From Zobellella endophytica (GTDB lineage Bacteria; Pseudomonadota; Gammaproteobacteria; Enterobacterales; Aeromonadaceae), in assembly GCF_003012775.1 (NCBI RefSeq), contig NZ_PXYG01000003.1:124001-188000 (forward strand): a stretch of DNA of 64,000 nt, given 5' to 3'. Position 1 is the stretch's first letter. The number at the start of each line of letters is the position of its first letter. Below are positions 54,174 through 63,791 of the stretch, piece after piece. Both the position numbers and the translations under genes were made by a program. The notes beneath the pieces are model-generated. The model was not told where the DNA came from, did not search any database, and saw only the letters and a program-made list of their open reading frames with translations.

Positions 54174-54518
54174 TCAGGAGGGGTAAAAATAAAACAGCAA
54201 CAGGGTAAGGATGGCGGCCGAGGCCAGCATCACCAGGTACACCTTGAGAAACTGGCTGTGACGGCGGCCCTTGAGGTGTACCAGGGTAAAGGCGGTCACC
54301 GCCAGCCCCAGGGCGCCCCAAATGCCCACATGAAACCAGTAGGTCGGCAGGCTCAGCCAAGTGGTTCTGACGTCGACTTCCAGGTATTTCAGGTAGCCGA
54401 ATTCCTGCTCGGGGCGGCCGTAATGAAACAGCACCAGCAGCAGGACGTAGAGCACCCAGCCCCCCAGGGTCATGCCGGCCAGCAGCCGACCCAGCCAGTC
54501 TATGCGTCGCTGTACCAT
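54174..54518 (-). CDS. Small membrane protein of unknown function
   Basis: The 114-residue product has three predicted membrane segments (about 12-32, 60-80, 91-112) and a loop rich in aromatic and charged residues (HYGRPEQEFGYLKYLEVDVRTTW). I do not recognise the family. It is convergent with the SCO-cytochrome gene (12 bp apart) and its start is 120 bp from asnS, which diverges from it. It could belong to the oxidase system as a membrane partner, but nothing in the sequence proves this. Confidence 0.75.
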   Translation of the reverse strand: MVQRRIDWLGRLLAGMTLGGWVLYVLLLVLFHYGRPEQEFGYLKYLEVDVRTTWLSLPTYWFHVGIWGALGLAVTAFTLVHLKGRRHSQFLKVYLVMLASAAILTLLLFYFYPS

Positions 54519-54638
54519 AGGCTACCTCCACGCACATCTTTTGCTTGAGTCCTGAGGCTACAAGGGTAACATTAGCCCCCTTATATATAGTCTATCGGCC
54601 GGGCGCCGATTTAGTTTAAAGCTGGAGAGCGATTCAAG

Positions 54639-56039
54639 ATGACCCACGCATCCGTTGCAGATGTGCTGGCGGGCAAATATCCCGTTGGTACCACCCTGAC
54701 CGTTAAGGGGTGGATTCGTACTCGCCGTGACTCCAAGGCGGGCATTTCGTTTTTGGCGGTACACGACGGCAGCAGCTTCCATCCGGTGCAGGCCGTGGTG
54801 CCCAATAACGTGGCGAATTATCAGTCCGAAGTGGTGCGTCTGACTACCGGCTGCTCCGTGGAAGTGACCGGCACCGTGGCCGAGTCCCAGGGCCAGGGTC
54901 AGGCTTTCGAGCTGCAGGCCACCGAGGTCAAGGTAGTGGGCTGGGTGGACGATCCCGACACCTATCCCATGGCCGCCAAGCGCCACTCCATCGAATACCT
55001 GCGCGAATACGCCCACCTGCGCCCGCGTACCAACCTGATCGGCGCCGTGGCCCGGGTGCGCAACTGCCTGTCCCAGGCCATTCACCGCTTCTTCCACGAG
55101 CGCGGCTACATCTGGGTGGCCAGCCCCATCATCACCGCCGCCGACACCGAGGGCGCCGGCGAGATGTTCCGGGTATCCACCCTGGATCTGCATAACCTGC
55201 CGCGCACCGACAAGGGCCAGGTGGACTTCGGCGAAGACTTCTTCGGCAAGGAAGCCTTCCTCACCGTGTCCGGCCAGCTCAACGGCGAAACCTACGCCTG
55301 CGCGCTCAGCAAGATCTACACCTTCGGTCCTACCTTCCGCGCCGAAAACTCCAACACCAGCCGCCACCTGGCCGAGTTCTGGATGATTGAGCCGGAGCTG
55401 GCCTTCGCCGATCTGAACGACATCGCCGCCCTGGCCGAAGACATGCTGAAGTATGTGTTCAAGGCCGTACTCGAGGAGCGCATGGACGACATGAGCTTCT
55501 TCGCCGAGCGGGTCAACAAGGAGGTAGTCAGCCGGCTGCAGGATTTCGTGGAGAAGGACTTCGCCCAGGTGGATTACACCGACGCGGTGCGCATCCTGCA
55601 GGAAAGCGGTCGCACCTTCGAATTCCCGGTGGAATGGGGCATCGATCTTTCCTCCGAGCACGAGCGCTACCTGGCCGAGGAGCACTTCCAGGCGCCGGTG
55701 GTGGTGAAGAATTACCCGCGGCATATCAAGGCCTTCTACATGAAGCTGAACCCGGACGGCGAAACCGTGGCGGCGATGGACGTGCTGGCTCCCGGTATCG
55801 GCGAGATCATCGGCGGCTCCCAGCGGGAAGAGGTGCTGGAGGTGCTGGACAAGCGCATGGAAGAGATGGGCCTGAACAAGGAAGACTACTGGTGGTACCG
55901 GGACCTGCGCCGCTACGGCACCGTGCCCCACTCCGGCTTTGGCCTCGGCTTCGAGCGCCTGGTGGCCTACGTGACCGGCATGGCCAACGTGCGCGACGTG
56001 ATCCCCTTCCCCCGCACCCCGCGCAACGCCGAGTTTTAG
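54639..56039 (+). CDS. asnS: Asparaginyl-tRNA synthetase
   Basis: AsnS charges tRNA-Asn with asparagine. The 466-residue class II synthetase has an N-terminal OB-fold ([20 protein letters not shown]), motif 2 with [21 protein letters not shown], and motif 3 [13 protein letters not shown] near the end. Length equals that of E. coli AsnS (466). GGAGAG precedes the ATG at 54639. Followed by a pair of REP-like elements. Confidence 0.98.
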   Translation: MTHASVADVLAGKYPVGTTLTVKGWIRTRRDSKAGISFLAVHDGSSFHPVQAVVPNNVANYQSEVVRLTTGCSVEVTGTVAESQGQGQAFELQATEVKVVGWVDDPDTYPMAAKRHSIEYLREYAHLRPRTNLIGAVARVRNCLSQAIHRFFHERGYIWVASPIITAADTEGAGEMFRVSTLDLHNLPRTDKGQVDFGEDFFGKEAFLTVSGQLNGETYACALSKIYTFGPTFRAENSNTSRHLAEFWMIEPELAFADLNDIAALAEDMLKYVFKAVLEERMDDMSFFAERVNKEVVSRLQDFVEKDFAQVDYTDAVRILQESGRTFEFPVEWGIDLSSEHERYLAEEHFQAPVVVKNYPRHIKAFYMKLNPDGETVAAMDVLAPGIGEIIGGSQREEVLEVLDKRMEEMGLNKEDYWWYRDLRRYGTVPHSGFGLGFERLVAYVTGMANVRDVIPFPRTPRNAEF

Positions 56040-56075
56040 CCGGCTGGTTGAGTGCCGGGTTCCACCGGCTTTGTT

Positions 56076-56241
56076 GTAGGGTCCATTTCAATGGACCTTT
56101 ACAACATCGGCGCCGGGGTTTGGTCGACTGAAGTCGACCCTACGACGACCCTACCGCAGGCGACGGCTTTGCCGTAGGGTCCATTTCAATGGACCTTTCC
56201 ACCATCGGCGCCGGGGTTTGGTCGACTGAAGTCGACCCTTG
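56076..56241. repeat. Two tandem REP/BIME units after asnS
   Basis: Two copies of one ~98-bp unit are present. Palindromes are at 56080-56097 and 56178-56195 (CATT variant, GTAGGG on the left) and 56122-56139 and 56220-56237 (GACT variant, inverted; CCCTAC on the right of the first, CCCTTG in the second). This gene-free stretch (56040-56360) holds little else. Confidence 0.93.
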
Positions 56242-56360
56242 ACGATCCTACCGCTCAAGCGCTACCCCACATTTACTTGCCGCCGCTCAGGGCCGACAAT
56301 GGTTCCCTGAACCATGCCGGCCACCGAGGTCAGGCGGAGCGAGCCCGAGGAGCCTTGCGG

Positions 56361-58037
56361 ATGTTGTTAATCCTCTCCCTGCTGCAGCAGATGAGCGTCT
56401 TTCTGGTGATCGCCTATCTGTTTTCCAAGTCCCCCCTGTTCAGGCCCGTGGCCAACGACGCCATGCGGTTTCAGCACAAGCTGCTGATTTATTTTGTTTT
56501 TTCCGGCTTCTGCATCATGGGCAGCTACTTCGGCCTGGCGGTGCAGGACGCCATCGCCAACACCCGGGCGGTGGGGGCCGTGCTCGGCGGCCTGCTGGGC
56601 GGGCCCGTGATCGGTTTTCTGGTCGGCCTGACCGGCGGCCTGCATCGCTACTCCATGGGCGGCTTTACCGACCTGGCCTGCGCCATCTCCACCACCCTGG
56701 AAGGGCTGCTGGGCGGCCTGGTGCATTACCGGCTAGTGAGGAAGGGCGATGTCACCGCCCTCTTCTCCCCCCGCATCGCCTTCTTCACCACCCTGGCGGC
56801 GGAGGCCCTGCAGATGGGCACCATACTACTGGTCGCCCGCCCCTTCGAGCAGGCCTGGGCCCTGGTGCAGGTGATCGCCCTGCCCATGCTGCTCGCCAAC
56901 GCCACCGGCGCCGCGCTCTTTATCAGCATGATCCGCGACCAGAAGACCATGCATGAAAAATTCTCCAGCGCCTATTCGGCCAGGGCCCTGGCCATCGCCC
57001 GCCGCACCGTGGGCATCATGGCCAGGGGCTTCGGCCGGGAGTCCGCCGAGCAGATCTGCCGCATCCTGCACCAGGAGATCGGGGTCGCCGCCGTGGCCAT
57101 TACCGACCGGGAAAAGATCCTGGCCTTCACCGGCCTGGGCCACGAGCACCACCGGCCGGGCACCCCCATCTCCTCGGCCCTGACCCTGGAGGCGATAGCG
57201 GATCAACAGGTGAAGTTCGCCGACGGCTACCAGGTGCCCTATGCCTGTTCCCTCGCCGCCGACTGCAAGCTGGGCTCGGTGCTGGTGATCCCCATCAAGG
57301 GCTGCAACGGCATCCTCGGTACCATCAAGCTCTACGAGCCCAAGAAACGGCTGTTCCTCAAGATCAACCGCACCCTGGGCGAAGGCATTGCCGAGCTGAT
57401 GGCCCACCAGATCCTCAGCGGCCAGCTGGAGCGCCAGCAGCAGTTGCTGACCCAGGCCGAGCTGAAACTGGTCCACGCCCAGGTCAACCCCCACTTCCTG
57501 TTCAACGCGCTCAACACCATCGGCGCCATCATCCGGCTGGATCCGGACAAGGCCCGGGCCCTGCTGCTGCACCTGTCCCATTTTTTCCGCAAGAACCTCA
57601 AGCGCTCCGGCGAGCGCACCACCCTGAAGGAAGAGCTGGAACACGTGCAGGCTTACCTGGCGATAGAGCAGGCCCGCTTCAGCGACCGGCTCAGGGTCGG
57701 CTTCGACGTGCCCGAGGCCCTGCTGGGGCAGCGGCTGCCCACCTTCACCCTGCAGCCGATCATCGAGAACGCCATCAAACACGGCACCTCCACCCTGCTG
57801 GAGCAGGGCGATATCAGGGTGGAGGCACGACGGGAGGGCGAACAGATACGGCTTCGGATCACCGATAACGCCGGCAACTACCAGCCCGCCGCCCGGTCGG
57901 ACGGGCTCGGCCTCGGCCTGGTCGACAAGCGGGTCAAGTCCCTCTATGGCGACCAGTACGGGGTGCAGATAGAATGCGAGCCGGAACAGTGGACCCGGGT
58001 CACGGTGTCACTGCCCGTTACGGAGGACCACCCATGA
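56361..58037 (+). CDS. btsS: LytS-family sensor kinase, BtsS-like
   Basis: The 558-residue protein has an N-terminal 5TM LytS-type membrane domain (about 1-190: GGLLGGPVIGFLVGLTGGLHRY), a GAF-like domain (about 205-340), a histidine-kinase box HAQVNPHFLFNALNTI and an ATPase with ENAIKHGT and GLGLGLVDKRV. Length matches E. coli BtsS (561), the high-affinity pyruvate sensor; YpdA is the close alternative. The adjacent CstA-family transporter favours pyruvate, since BtsSR control BtsT in E. coli. Start at 56361 with AGGAG upstream. It overlaps the regulator gene by 4 bp. Confidence 0.88.
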   Translation: MLLILSLLQQMSVFLVIAYLFSKSPLFRPVANDAMRFQHKLLIYFVFSGFCIMGSYFGLAVQDAIANTRAVGAVLGGLLGGPVIGFLVGLTGGLHRYSMGGFTDLACAISTTLEGLLGGLVHYRLVRKGDVTALFSPRIAFFTTLAAEALQMGTILLVARPFEQAWALVQVIALPMLLANATGAALFISMIRDQKTMHEKFSSAYSARALAIARRTVGIMARGFGRESAEQICRILHQEIGVAAVAITDREKILAFTGLGHEHHRPGTPISSALTLEAIADQQVKFADGYQVPYACSLAADCKLGSVLVIPIKGCNGILGTIKLYEPKKRLFLKINRTLGEGIAELMAHQILSGQLERQQQLLTQAELKLVHAQVNPHFLFNALNTIGAIIRLDPDKARALLLHLSHFFRKNLKRSGERTTLKEELEHVQAYLAIEQARFSDRLRVGFDVPEALLGQRLPTFTLQPIIENAIKHGTSTLLEQGDIRVEARREGEQIRLRITDNAGNYQPAARSDGLGLGLVDKRVKSLYGDQYGVQIECEPEQWTRVTVSLPVTEDHP

Positions 58038-58747
58038 TCAGTGCCCTTGTCGTCGACGACGAACCCTATGCCCGCGCCGAGCTGGCCGAGCTGCTGCGCG
58101 CCGAAAACGTCACCGTGCTGGCGGAGGCCGGCAACGCCCTGGAGGCGCTGGCCCTGCTCAACCGGCTGCGACCCGATGTGGTTTTCCTCGACATCCAGAT
58201 GCCCAAGGTCAGCGGGCTGGAGCTGCTGGCCCTGCTCGATCCCGCCCGCCTGCCCCGGGTGGTGTTCGTTACCGCCTTCGACGACTACGCGGTGCAGGCC
58301 TTCGAGGACAACGCCTTCGACTACCTGCTCAAGCCCGTGGCCCCGGCCCGGCTGCACAAGACCCTGGCCCGGCTGTCACAGGCGCTGGCGCCCCAGGATC
58401 TGGCGGCGGTGACCCCGCCCCTGCGGATGGTGCCCTGCTACCAGCAGCAGCGCATCCGCCTGGTGCCCATCGACGAGGTGGAATACGCCTATTCGGATCT
58501 CGGCGGCGTCCACCTGGTGACCGCCGAGGCCACCTACCATGCCCAGCTCACCCTCAAGGCGCTGGAATCGCGCAGCCCCCTGCTGCGTATTCACCGCCAG
58601 TACCTGGTCCGCGGCGAGGCAATCCGCGAGATAGTCCTGCTGGACAACCACGCCGCCGAGCTCAAGACCCGCCATGGCCACGCCCTGCCGGTCAGCCGCC
58701 GTTACCTGAAGTTTCTCAAGGACCATTTCGGCTTCACCGCAACGTGA
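58034..58747 (+). CDS. btsR: LytTR response regulator, BtsR-like
   Basis: The 237-residue regulator has a receiver domain (VVDDEPYARAELAELLR, phospho-acceptor Asp53 in VVFLDIQMPKVSG, Lys in YLLKPV) and a C-terminal LytTR DNA-binding domain (about 130-237, HRQYLVRGEAIREI and LPVSRRYLKFLKDHF). ATG overlaps the kinase stop with GGAGG upstream. Probably regulates the CstA-family gene that starts 148 bp downstream. Confidence 0.9.
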   Translation: MISALVVDDEPYARAELAELLRAENVTVLAEAGNALEALALLNRLRPDVVFLDIQMPKVSGLELLALLDPARLPRVVFVTAFDDYAVQAFEDNAFDYLLKPVAPARLHKTLARLSQALAPQDLAAVTPPLRMVPCYQQQRIRLVPIDEVEYAYSDLGGVHLVTAEATYHAQLTLKALESRSPLLRIHRQYLVRGEAIREIVLLDNHAAELKTRHGHALPVSRRYLKFLKDHFGFTAT

Positions 58748-58895
58748 TAGCGCTCACCTTTCGGCCCGGCTCCGGAAGGGGGCCTCGCCGCTCGGCGGGC
58801 CATATGACCGCTCACCCAATAAGGCCGGGATTTTACCGGCCGGCTCCTTACACTGCATAACGTTAACAACCCGTTCACAGACAAGGAGCAGTGTT
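58748..58895 (+). promoter_or_regulatory. Upstream region of the CstA-family gene
   Basis: The 148-bp gap includes GGCCGG-N7-CCGGCC at 58823-58841 and a GGCC...CGCCG/CGGCG...GCC hairpin near 58791-58811. AAGGAG precedes the ATG. BtsR-type operators are expected here; I cannot assign one confidently. Confidence 0.4.
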
Positions 58896-60323
58896 ATGAC
58901 GTGGCTTTTACTTTGTATCGGCCTCTTGATTGCCGGTTACTTCACCTACGGAAAGTTCATCGAGCGCCTGTTCGGGCCCCGGCCCGAGCTGGATACCCCG
59001 GCGGTCACCATGGCCGACGGGGTCGACTATGTGCCCATGTCGGACAAGAAGGTCTACCTGGTGCAGTTGCTGAACATCGCCGGCCTGGGCCCCATCTTCG
59101 GCCCCATACTGGGCGCCCTCTACGGCCCCGTGGCCATGCTCTGGATCGTATTCGGCTGCATCTTCGCCGGCGCCGTGCACGACTACTTTTCCGGCATGCT
59201 GTCGGTCAGGGCCAGGGGCGCCTCGGTGCCGACCGTGGTCGGCCAGCAACTGGGCAGCTTCGCCAAGCACTTTATGAATATCTTCGCCGTGTTGCTGCTG
59301 TTGCTGGTGGGCGTGGTGTTCGTGCTCGGCCCGGCCAAGCTGCTGGGCGATCTCTCCGGCACCACGGTCGCCGCCTGGGTGGCCGCCATCTTCGCCTATT
59401 ACATCATCGCCACCCTGGTGCCTATCGACAAAATCATCGGCCGCCTCTATCCCATCTTCGGCGCCCTGCTGGTGTTTATGTCGGTGGGCCTGCTGCTGGG
59501 CCAGTTCGCCAGCGGCAACGGCTTCCACTCGGGCGGGCTCGACTTCAGCAACCTGCATCCGGACGGGCTGCCCCTGTGGCCGCTGCTGTTTATCACCATC
59601 GCCTGCGGCGCCGTGTCCGGCTTTCACGCCACCCAGTCCCCGCTGATGGCCCGCTGCATGCAAAACGAGCGCTCCGGCCGCTTTATCTTCACCGGCGCCA
59701 TGATCGGCGAAGGGGTGATAGCGCTTATCTGGTGCAGCCTCGGCATCTCCTTCTATGAAAGCCCGGAGGCGCTGAACGCGGTGCTGGCCAGCGGCGGCCC
59801 CGCCGCCGTGGTGCACCAGGTTTCCACCAGCCTGCTCGGTGTGGTGGGCGGCGTGCTGGCGATACTGGGCGTGGTGATACTGCCGATCACCTCGGGCGAC
59901 ACCGCCTTTCGCAGCGCCCGCCTGATCATCGCCGACTTCCTCAAGCTGCCCCAGCAGTCCCTGCCCAAGCGGCTGCTGATCGCCCTGCCCATGTTCGTGG
60001 TGGGCTACCTGATCACCCAGGCCGAGTTCGGCGTGATCTGGCGCTACTTCGGCTGGGCCAACCAGACCACCGCCATGATCATGCTGTGGGCCGCCGCCGC
60101 CTACCTGGCCAAGGAAGGCAAGCTGCACTGGGTGTGCACCCTGCCCGCCATCTTTATGACGGCGGTCACCTTCACCTACCTGGCCCATGCGGATATCGGC
60201 TTCGGCCTGGGGATGCAGCCGGCTACCCTGATCGGCCTGGGCGTGGCCCTGTCCTTCACCGTCGCCTTCCTGCTGAAATACCGCCCGGCCAGCACCCCGG
60301 CCGCGGTGGAAGAGCAGCCCTGA
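58896..60323 (+). CDS. CstA-family transporter (short form), probable pyruvate uptake
   Basis: The 475-residue integral membrane protein belongs to the CstA family. Segments LNIAGLGPIFGPILGALYG, GAVHDYFSGMLSVRARG and VSGFHATQSPLMARCMQNE are characteristic. E. coli CstA and BtsT are about 700 residues, so this is the short version. It lies directly downstream of btsSR-like genes, as expected for a pyruvate or peptide transporter under their control. Followed by a terminator. Confidence 0.9.
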   Translation: MTWLLLCIGLLIAGYFTYGKFIERLFGPRPELDTPAVTMADGVDYVPMSDKKVYLVQLLNIAGLGPIFGPILGALYGPVAMLWIVFGCIFAGAVHDYFSGMLSVRARGASVPTVVGQQLGSFAKHFMNIFAVLLLLLVGVVFVLGPAKLLGDLSGTTVAAWVAAIFAYYIIATLVPIDKIIGRLYPIFGALLVFMSVGLLLGQFASGNGFHSGGLDFSNLHPDGLPLWPLLFITIACGAVSGFHATQSPLMARCMQNERSGRFIFTGAMIGEGVIALIWCSLGISFYESPEALNAVLASGGPAAVVHQVSTSLLGVVGGVLAILGVVILPITSGDTAFRSARLIIADFLKLPQQSLPKRLLIALPMFVVGYLITQAEFGVIWRYFGWANQTTAMIMLWAAAAYLAKEGKLHWVCTLPAIFMTAVTFTYLAHADIGFGLGMQPATLIGLGVALSFTVAFLLKYRPASTPAAVEEQP

Positions 60324-60343
60324 TACGGCTCAGGCCATCACGC

Positions 60344-60372
60344 AAAAAGCCCCGGATTTCCGGGGCTTTTTT
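60344..60372 (+). terminator. Terminator of the CstA-family gene
   Basis: A 9-bp stem (AAGCCCCGG at 60347-60355, CCGGGGCTT at 60360-60368) with loop ATTT and a T-run on the right. An A-run on the left means it might also work for the convergent permease gene. Confidence 0.92.
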
Positions 60373-60404
60373 TGTTGTGATCTTGAGCTTGAGCTATGGG
60401 AGTT

Positions 60405-60426
60405 GTAGGGTCGAATTTATTCGACC
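60405..60426 (+). repeat. Single REP-like palindrome, GAAT variant
   Basis: GTAG (60405-60408) followed by GGTCGAATTTATTCGACC (60409-60426). One unpaired element, located 15 bp past the end of the purine permease gene. Confidence 0.88.
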
Positions 60427-60440
60427 GAACCCGGCACGGG

Positions 60441-61733
60441 TTACAGCCCTACCGCAAACTTCACCACGAAGAGCACCGCCAGCACCCAGACGGTGGTGCT
60501 GATCTCGGCGGCCCGTCCGGCCAGCAGCTTGACGCCGACGAAACTGATAAAGCCCAGCGCGATGCCGTGGGCGATGGAGAAGGTGAAGGGCATCATGGCC
60601 ACCACCACCACGGCGGGTACCGCTTCGGTGATATCGTCCCAGTGCAGGTGGCTGAGCTGCCCCATCATCAGCACCGCCACGTACACCAGGGCACCGGCGG
60701 TGGCGTAGGCCGGCACCATGCCCGCCAGGGGCGAGAACAGCAGTGCCAGGATGAACATCAGGCCGGTCACCACGGAGGTCAGGCCGCTGCGGCCGCCCAC
60801 CGCCACCCCGGCGGCGCTTTCCACATAGGAAGTGGTGGTGGAAGTGCCCAGCATGGAGCCGGTGATGGAGGCGGTACTGTCGGCCAGCAGGGCCCGGCCC
60901 AGGCGCGGCAGCCGGCCCTGTTCGTCCAGCAGTTTGGCGCGCTGGGCCACCGCGATCAGGGTACCTGAGGTGTCGAACAGGTCCACGAACAGGAAGGCGA
61001 AGATCACCGACAGCATGGCCAGGTTGAAGGCACCGGCGATATCCAGCTGCATAAAGGTCGGCAGGATGGACGGCGGGGCGGACATGATGCCCGCATACTG
61101 CACGTCACCGAAGGCGATGCCGAGCCCGGTGATCACCAGGATGCCGATCATCACGGCGCCACGCATGCCGCGTGCCGCCATGCCGATGATCAGGAAGAAC
61201 CCCATCACCGCCAGGCCCACCGGCAGGCTGGTGACATCGCCGAGAGACACCAGGGTGGCCGGGTGATCGACGATAATACCGGCGTTTTTCAGCCCGATCA
61301 GCGCCAGGAACAGGCCGATACCGGCGGCGATGCCGATCTTGAGCGGCCCCGGAATGGAGTTGATGATCCACTCCCGCACCTTGAGCAGGCTGAGCAGCAC
61401 GAAGATACAGCCGGAGAAAAACACCGCCCCCAGAGCGGCCTGCCAGCTGTAACCTTCGGTGAGCACCACCGTATAGGTGAAAAAGGCGTTGAGCCCCATG
61501 CCCGGAGCCAGGGCGATGGGGTAGTTGGCCCAGAGCCCCATGATAAAGCAGCCGATGGCGGCGGCCAGGCAGGTGGCCACGAACACGGCGCCCCGGTCCA
61601 TGCCCGCATCGGCCAGGATGGCCGGGTTGACGAAGATGATGTAGGCCATGGTGAGGAAGGTGGTGATCCCGGCCAGCACCTCGCGGCGCACGTCGGTATT
61701 CAGTTCCTTTAAATGAAAGTATTTTTCAAGCAT
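60441..61733 (-). CDS. Purine (hypoxanthine/guanine/adenine) permease, AzgA-like NCS2 family
   Basis: The 430-residue membrane protein has the NCS2/AzgA N-terminus HLKELNTDVRREVLAGITTF then LTMAYIIFVNPAIL. Further signature parts are NYPIALAPGMGLNAFFTY, FLFVDLFDTSGTLIAVAQRA and GTSTTTSYVESAAGVAVGGRSGLTS (in parts). It should be a proton symporter for a purine base. The start is the ATG at 61733 with only a weak ribosome-binding site; the open frame upstream is repeat sequence. REP elements lie on both sides. Confidence 0.92.
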   Translation of the reverse strand: MLEKYFHLKELNTDVRREVLAGITTFLTMAYIIFVNPAILADAGMDRGAVFVATCLAAAIGCFIMGLWANYPIALAPGMGLNAFFTYTVVLTEGYSWQAALGAVFFSGCIFVLLSLLKVREWIINSIPGPLKIGIAAGIGLFLALIGLKNAGIIVDHPATLVSLGDVTSLPVGLAVMGFFLIIGMAARGMRGAVMIGILVITGLGIAFGDVQYAGIMSAPPSILPTFMQLDIAGAFNLAMLSVIFAFLFVDLFDTSGTLIAVAQRAKLLDEQGRLPRLGRALLADSTASITGSMLGTSTTTSYVESAAGVAVGGRSGLTSVVTGLMFILALLFSPLAGMVPAYATAGALVYVAVLMMGQLSHLHWDDITEAVPAVVVVAMMPFTFSIAHGIALGFISFVGVKLLAGRAAEISTTVWVLAVLFVVKFAVGL

Positions 61734-61860
61734 GGGGGTTGCTCTGAACAGGTTGTTGGAATAGGAAATTATCGACTCAAAAGGGGCCTTTGGCAATGAG
61801 AGGACCGGCCAGCTGACCGGCGGGACAGGGCGGCCCGAGTCCCGGTGCCGTTGTTGGCAT

Positions 61861-61910
61861 GGTCGATTGAAATCGACCCTACGTATCCGTAGGGTCGAAT
61901 TTATTCGACC
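61861..61910. repeat. REP-like pair between the permease and hupE
   Basis: Palindromes at 61861-61878 (GATT, inverted, followed by CCCTAC) and 61893-61910 (GAAT, GTAGGG on the left), back to back 14 bp apart. The second ends 4 bp before the hupE/ureJ stop codon. Confidence 0.9.
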
Positions 61911-61914
61911 AAGG

Positions 61915-62466
61915 TTATATCGCGGCGAGCAGGCCGGCGCCGGCCATGGCGGCACCGGCGATGCGCACCGCGGTGGCGTGGACTTTGCCGGCGGCCAGCC
62001 AACCTGCGGCGTGCAGCAGGGCGGTGGCGGCCACGAAGCCGGCGAAATAGCCCAGCGCCGAGCCGTGGGCCGGCAGCTCCAGGCCGTGGGCGTTGCCGTG
62101 GAACAGGCCGAACAGGGCGCACAGCCCCAGGGCCAGTCCGGTAAAACCGGTGACGCCGGCGGCCAACATGCCGCCCAGCACCATCAGTGAGGCGAGAATG
62201 CCCGTTTCCACCCCGGTAATACCGACCCCGCCGATGCCGAGGAGGGCCCCCGCCACCATGGCCGCCACGAAGGCCAGCGGCAATTGCCAGGCTTTCTGCT
62301 CCCGGCCCAGCACCGCCAGCATGCCCACCGCCACCATGGCCAGCAGGTGATCCCAACCGAACAGCGGATGGGTAAAGCCGGACACCAGGCCGTGGTCGCC
62401 GTGGCCCGGGTGGGCGAAGGCGGCGGTGGGGACCAGGGTCATCAGTACTATCAGTGCTCTGTTCAT
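61915..62466 (-). CDS. ureJ: HupE/UreJ-family membrane protein, probable nickel uptake
   Basis: The 183-residue protein has a signal-like N-terminus (ALIVLMTLVPTAAFA) and six membrane segments. The first His-rich loop (HPGHGDHGLVSGFTHPLFGWDH) is the HupE/UreJ signature linked to nickel or cobalt transport. It is 2 bp after the ureG stop, so it is co-transcribed with the urease accessory genes and probably supplies nickel to urease. The frame is open much further upstream but that part is antisense to ureG. Confidence 0.9.
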   Translation of the reverse strand: MNRALIVLMTLVPTAAFAHPGHGDHGLVSGFTHPLFGWDHLLAMVAVGMLAVLGREQKAWQLPLAFVAAMVAGALLGIGGVGITGVETGILASLMVLGGMLAAGVTGFTGLALGLCALFGLFHGNAHGLELPAHGSALGYFAGFVAATALLHAAGWLAAGKVHATAVRIAGAAMAGAGLLAAI

Positions 62467-62468
62467 GG

Positions 62469-63122
62469 TTATGCTCCTTCCTTTATGGTTGTTATGGCAA
62501 CGTCGGCGGGCAGCGGGCGCAGCATGCCCTGTTGCTGGATAAACTGGATGATGTCGCCCAGGCCGTCGCCGCGCATCAGGTTGGTGAAGACGAAGGGGCG
62601 CTCGCCGCGCATGCGTCTGGCGTCGCGGTCCATCACCTCCAGGGAGGCGTTGACCATGGGCGCCAGATCGGTCTTGTTGATGATCAGCAAGTCGGACTTG
62701 GTGATGCCGGGGCCGCCCTTGCGGGGGATCTTGTCGCCGGCGCAGACGTCGATCACATAGAGGGTGAGATCCGACAGCTCGGGGCTGAAGGTGGCGGAGA
62801 GGTTGTCGCCGCCGCTTTCCACCAGCACCAGCTCGAGCCCGGGATGGCGCTCCTGCAGGGTGTCGATGGCCGCCAGGTTCATGGAGGCGTCCTCGCGGAT
62901 GGCGGTGTGCGGGCAGCCGCCGGTTTCCACCCCCATGATGCGATCCTCGGCCAGCGCCTGATGGCGCAGCAGGAACTCGGCATCCTCCTTGGTATAGATG
63001 TCGTTGGTGACCACCGCCAGATCGTAGTGATCCCGCAGGGCCAGACACAGCTGGCGCAGCAGCGCCGTCTTGCCCGAGCCGACCGGCCCGCCCACACCTA
63101 CGCGCAAACATTGTGTACTCAT
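62469..63122 (-). CDS. ureG: Urease accessory GTPase UreG
   Basis: UreG hydrolyses GTP during nickel delivery to urease. The 217-residue product has the P-loop [14 protein letters not shown], the metal-binding Cys-Pro-His in [27 protein letters not shown] and the guanine-specificity motif NKTDLAP. Length and motifs are intact. It follows ureF on the minus strand with a short gap. Confidence 0.98.
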   Translation of the reverse strand: MSTQCLRVGVGGPVGSGKTALLRQLCLALRDHYDLAVVTNDIYTKEDAEFLLRHQALAEDRIMGVETGGCPHTAIREDASMNLAAIDTLQERHPGLELVLVESGGDNLSATFSPELSDLTLYVIDVCAGDKIPRKGGPGITKSDLLIINKTDLAPMVNASLEVMDRDARRMRGERPFVFTNLMRGDGLGDIIQFIQQQGMLRPLPADVAITTIKEGA

Positions 63123-63125
63123 GGT

Positions 63126-63791
63126 TCAACTCCGGAATAAACGGGAATATTGGGTTTCGTGCAGGGCGCTGGCCTGCACCTGGCCGGGCAGGCTCAGCCC
63201 CAGTTGGTCGTCGTGCAGTTCACCGGCCAGGGCCAGCGCCCCGGCCAATGCCGGCTTGAGTGCCAGCAACAACCGCTGGGCGGCGGTCTGGCCGAGCGGC
63301 AGCGTTTTACTGGCCACGGTGAGCTGGTTTTCGAGCCAGCTCCAGGCAAAGCCCAGGGCCGCGCCCTCGGCGCTCAGCCCCCAGCTGCGGGCGGCCAGTG
63401 CCCAGGCGCTCATCAATGCCGGCGGCGCGGGCAGCATCGCCACCTCGGTGCCCTGCCCCTTCAGCAGCCGCACCAGGGCCCGGGCCTGCTGCTCGTCCTC
63501 GAACAACAGTTCACGGGTTTCACGGCTGGCGCGCACCACGTCGTTCCAGTGCGCCAGCGCCTCGTGATCATTCCGCTCCAGGGCCCGGTACAGGCGCAGC
63601 AGCACCGGCAGGTCCAGGTGCGCCAACCCCTGCAGGGCGCCGGCCAGCCACAGCTCCAGGCCGTCTTCGTCGCTCACCCAGCCCAGATCGATGGCTGACT
63701 CCAGGCCGGCGGAATAGGCGAAGCCGCCGATGGGCAACGCCGGGCTGGCCAGGTGCAGCAGCCCGAGCAGTTCCCCCACCTCAGTGGTCAT
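63126..63791 (-). CDS. ureF: Urease accessory protein UreF
   Basis: UreF acts with UreG, UreH/D and UreE in urease activation and gates GTP hydrolysis. The 221-residue product starts [33 protein letters not shown], in two parts ([17 protein letters not shown] is the family hallmark). Start at 63791 lies inside the ureE coding end, an 11-bp overlap. The reading frame is open further upstream but codes the His-rich ureE tail in another frame. Confidence 0.95.
   Translation of the reverse strand: MTTEVGELLGLLHLASPALPIGGFAYSAGLESAIDLGWVSDEDGLELWLAGALQGLAHLDLPVLLRLYRALERNDHEALAHWNDVVRASRETRELLFEDEQQARALVRLLKGQGTEVAMLPAPPALMSAWALAARSWGLSAEGAALGFAWSWLENQLTVASKTLPLGQTAAQRLLLALKPALAGALALAGELHDDQLGLSLPGQVQASALHETQYSRLFRS

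Noticed and set aside
61915-63129. A 404-codon ORF joining ureG-antiframe sequence to hupE
   Set aside because: The upstream part reads ureG in the wrong frame. The HupE start at 62466 has the signal-like N-terminus and family length.
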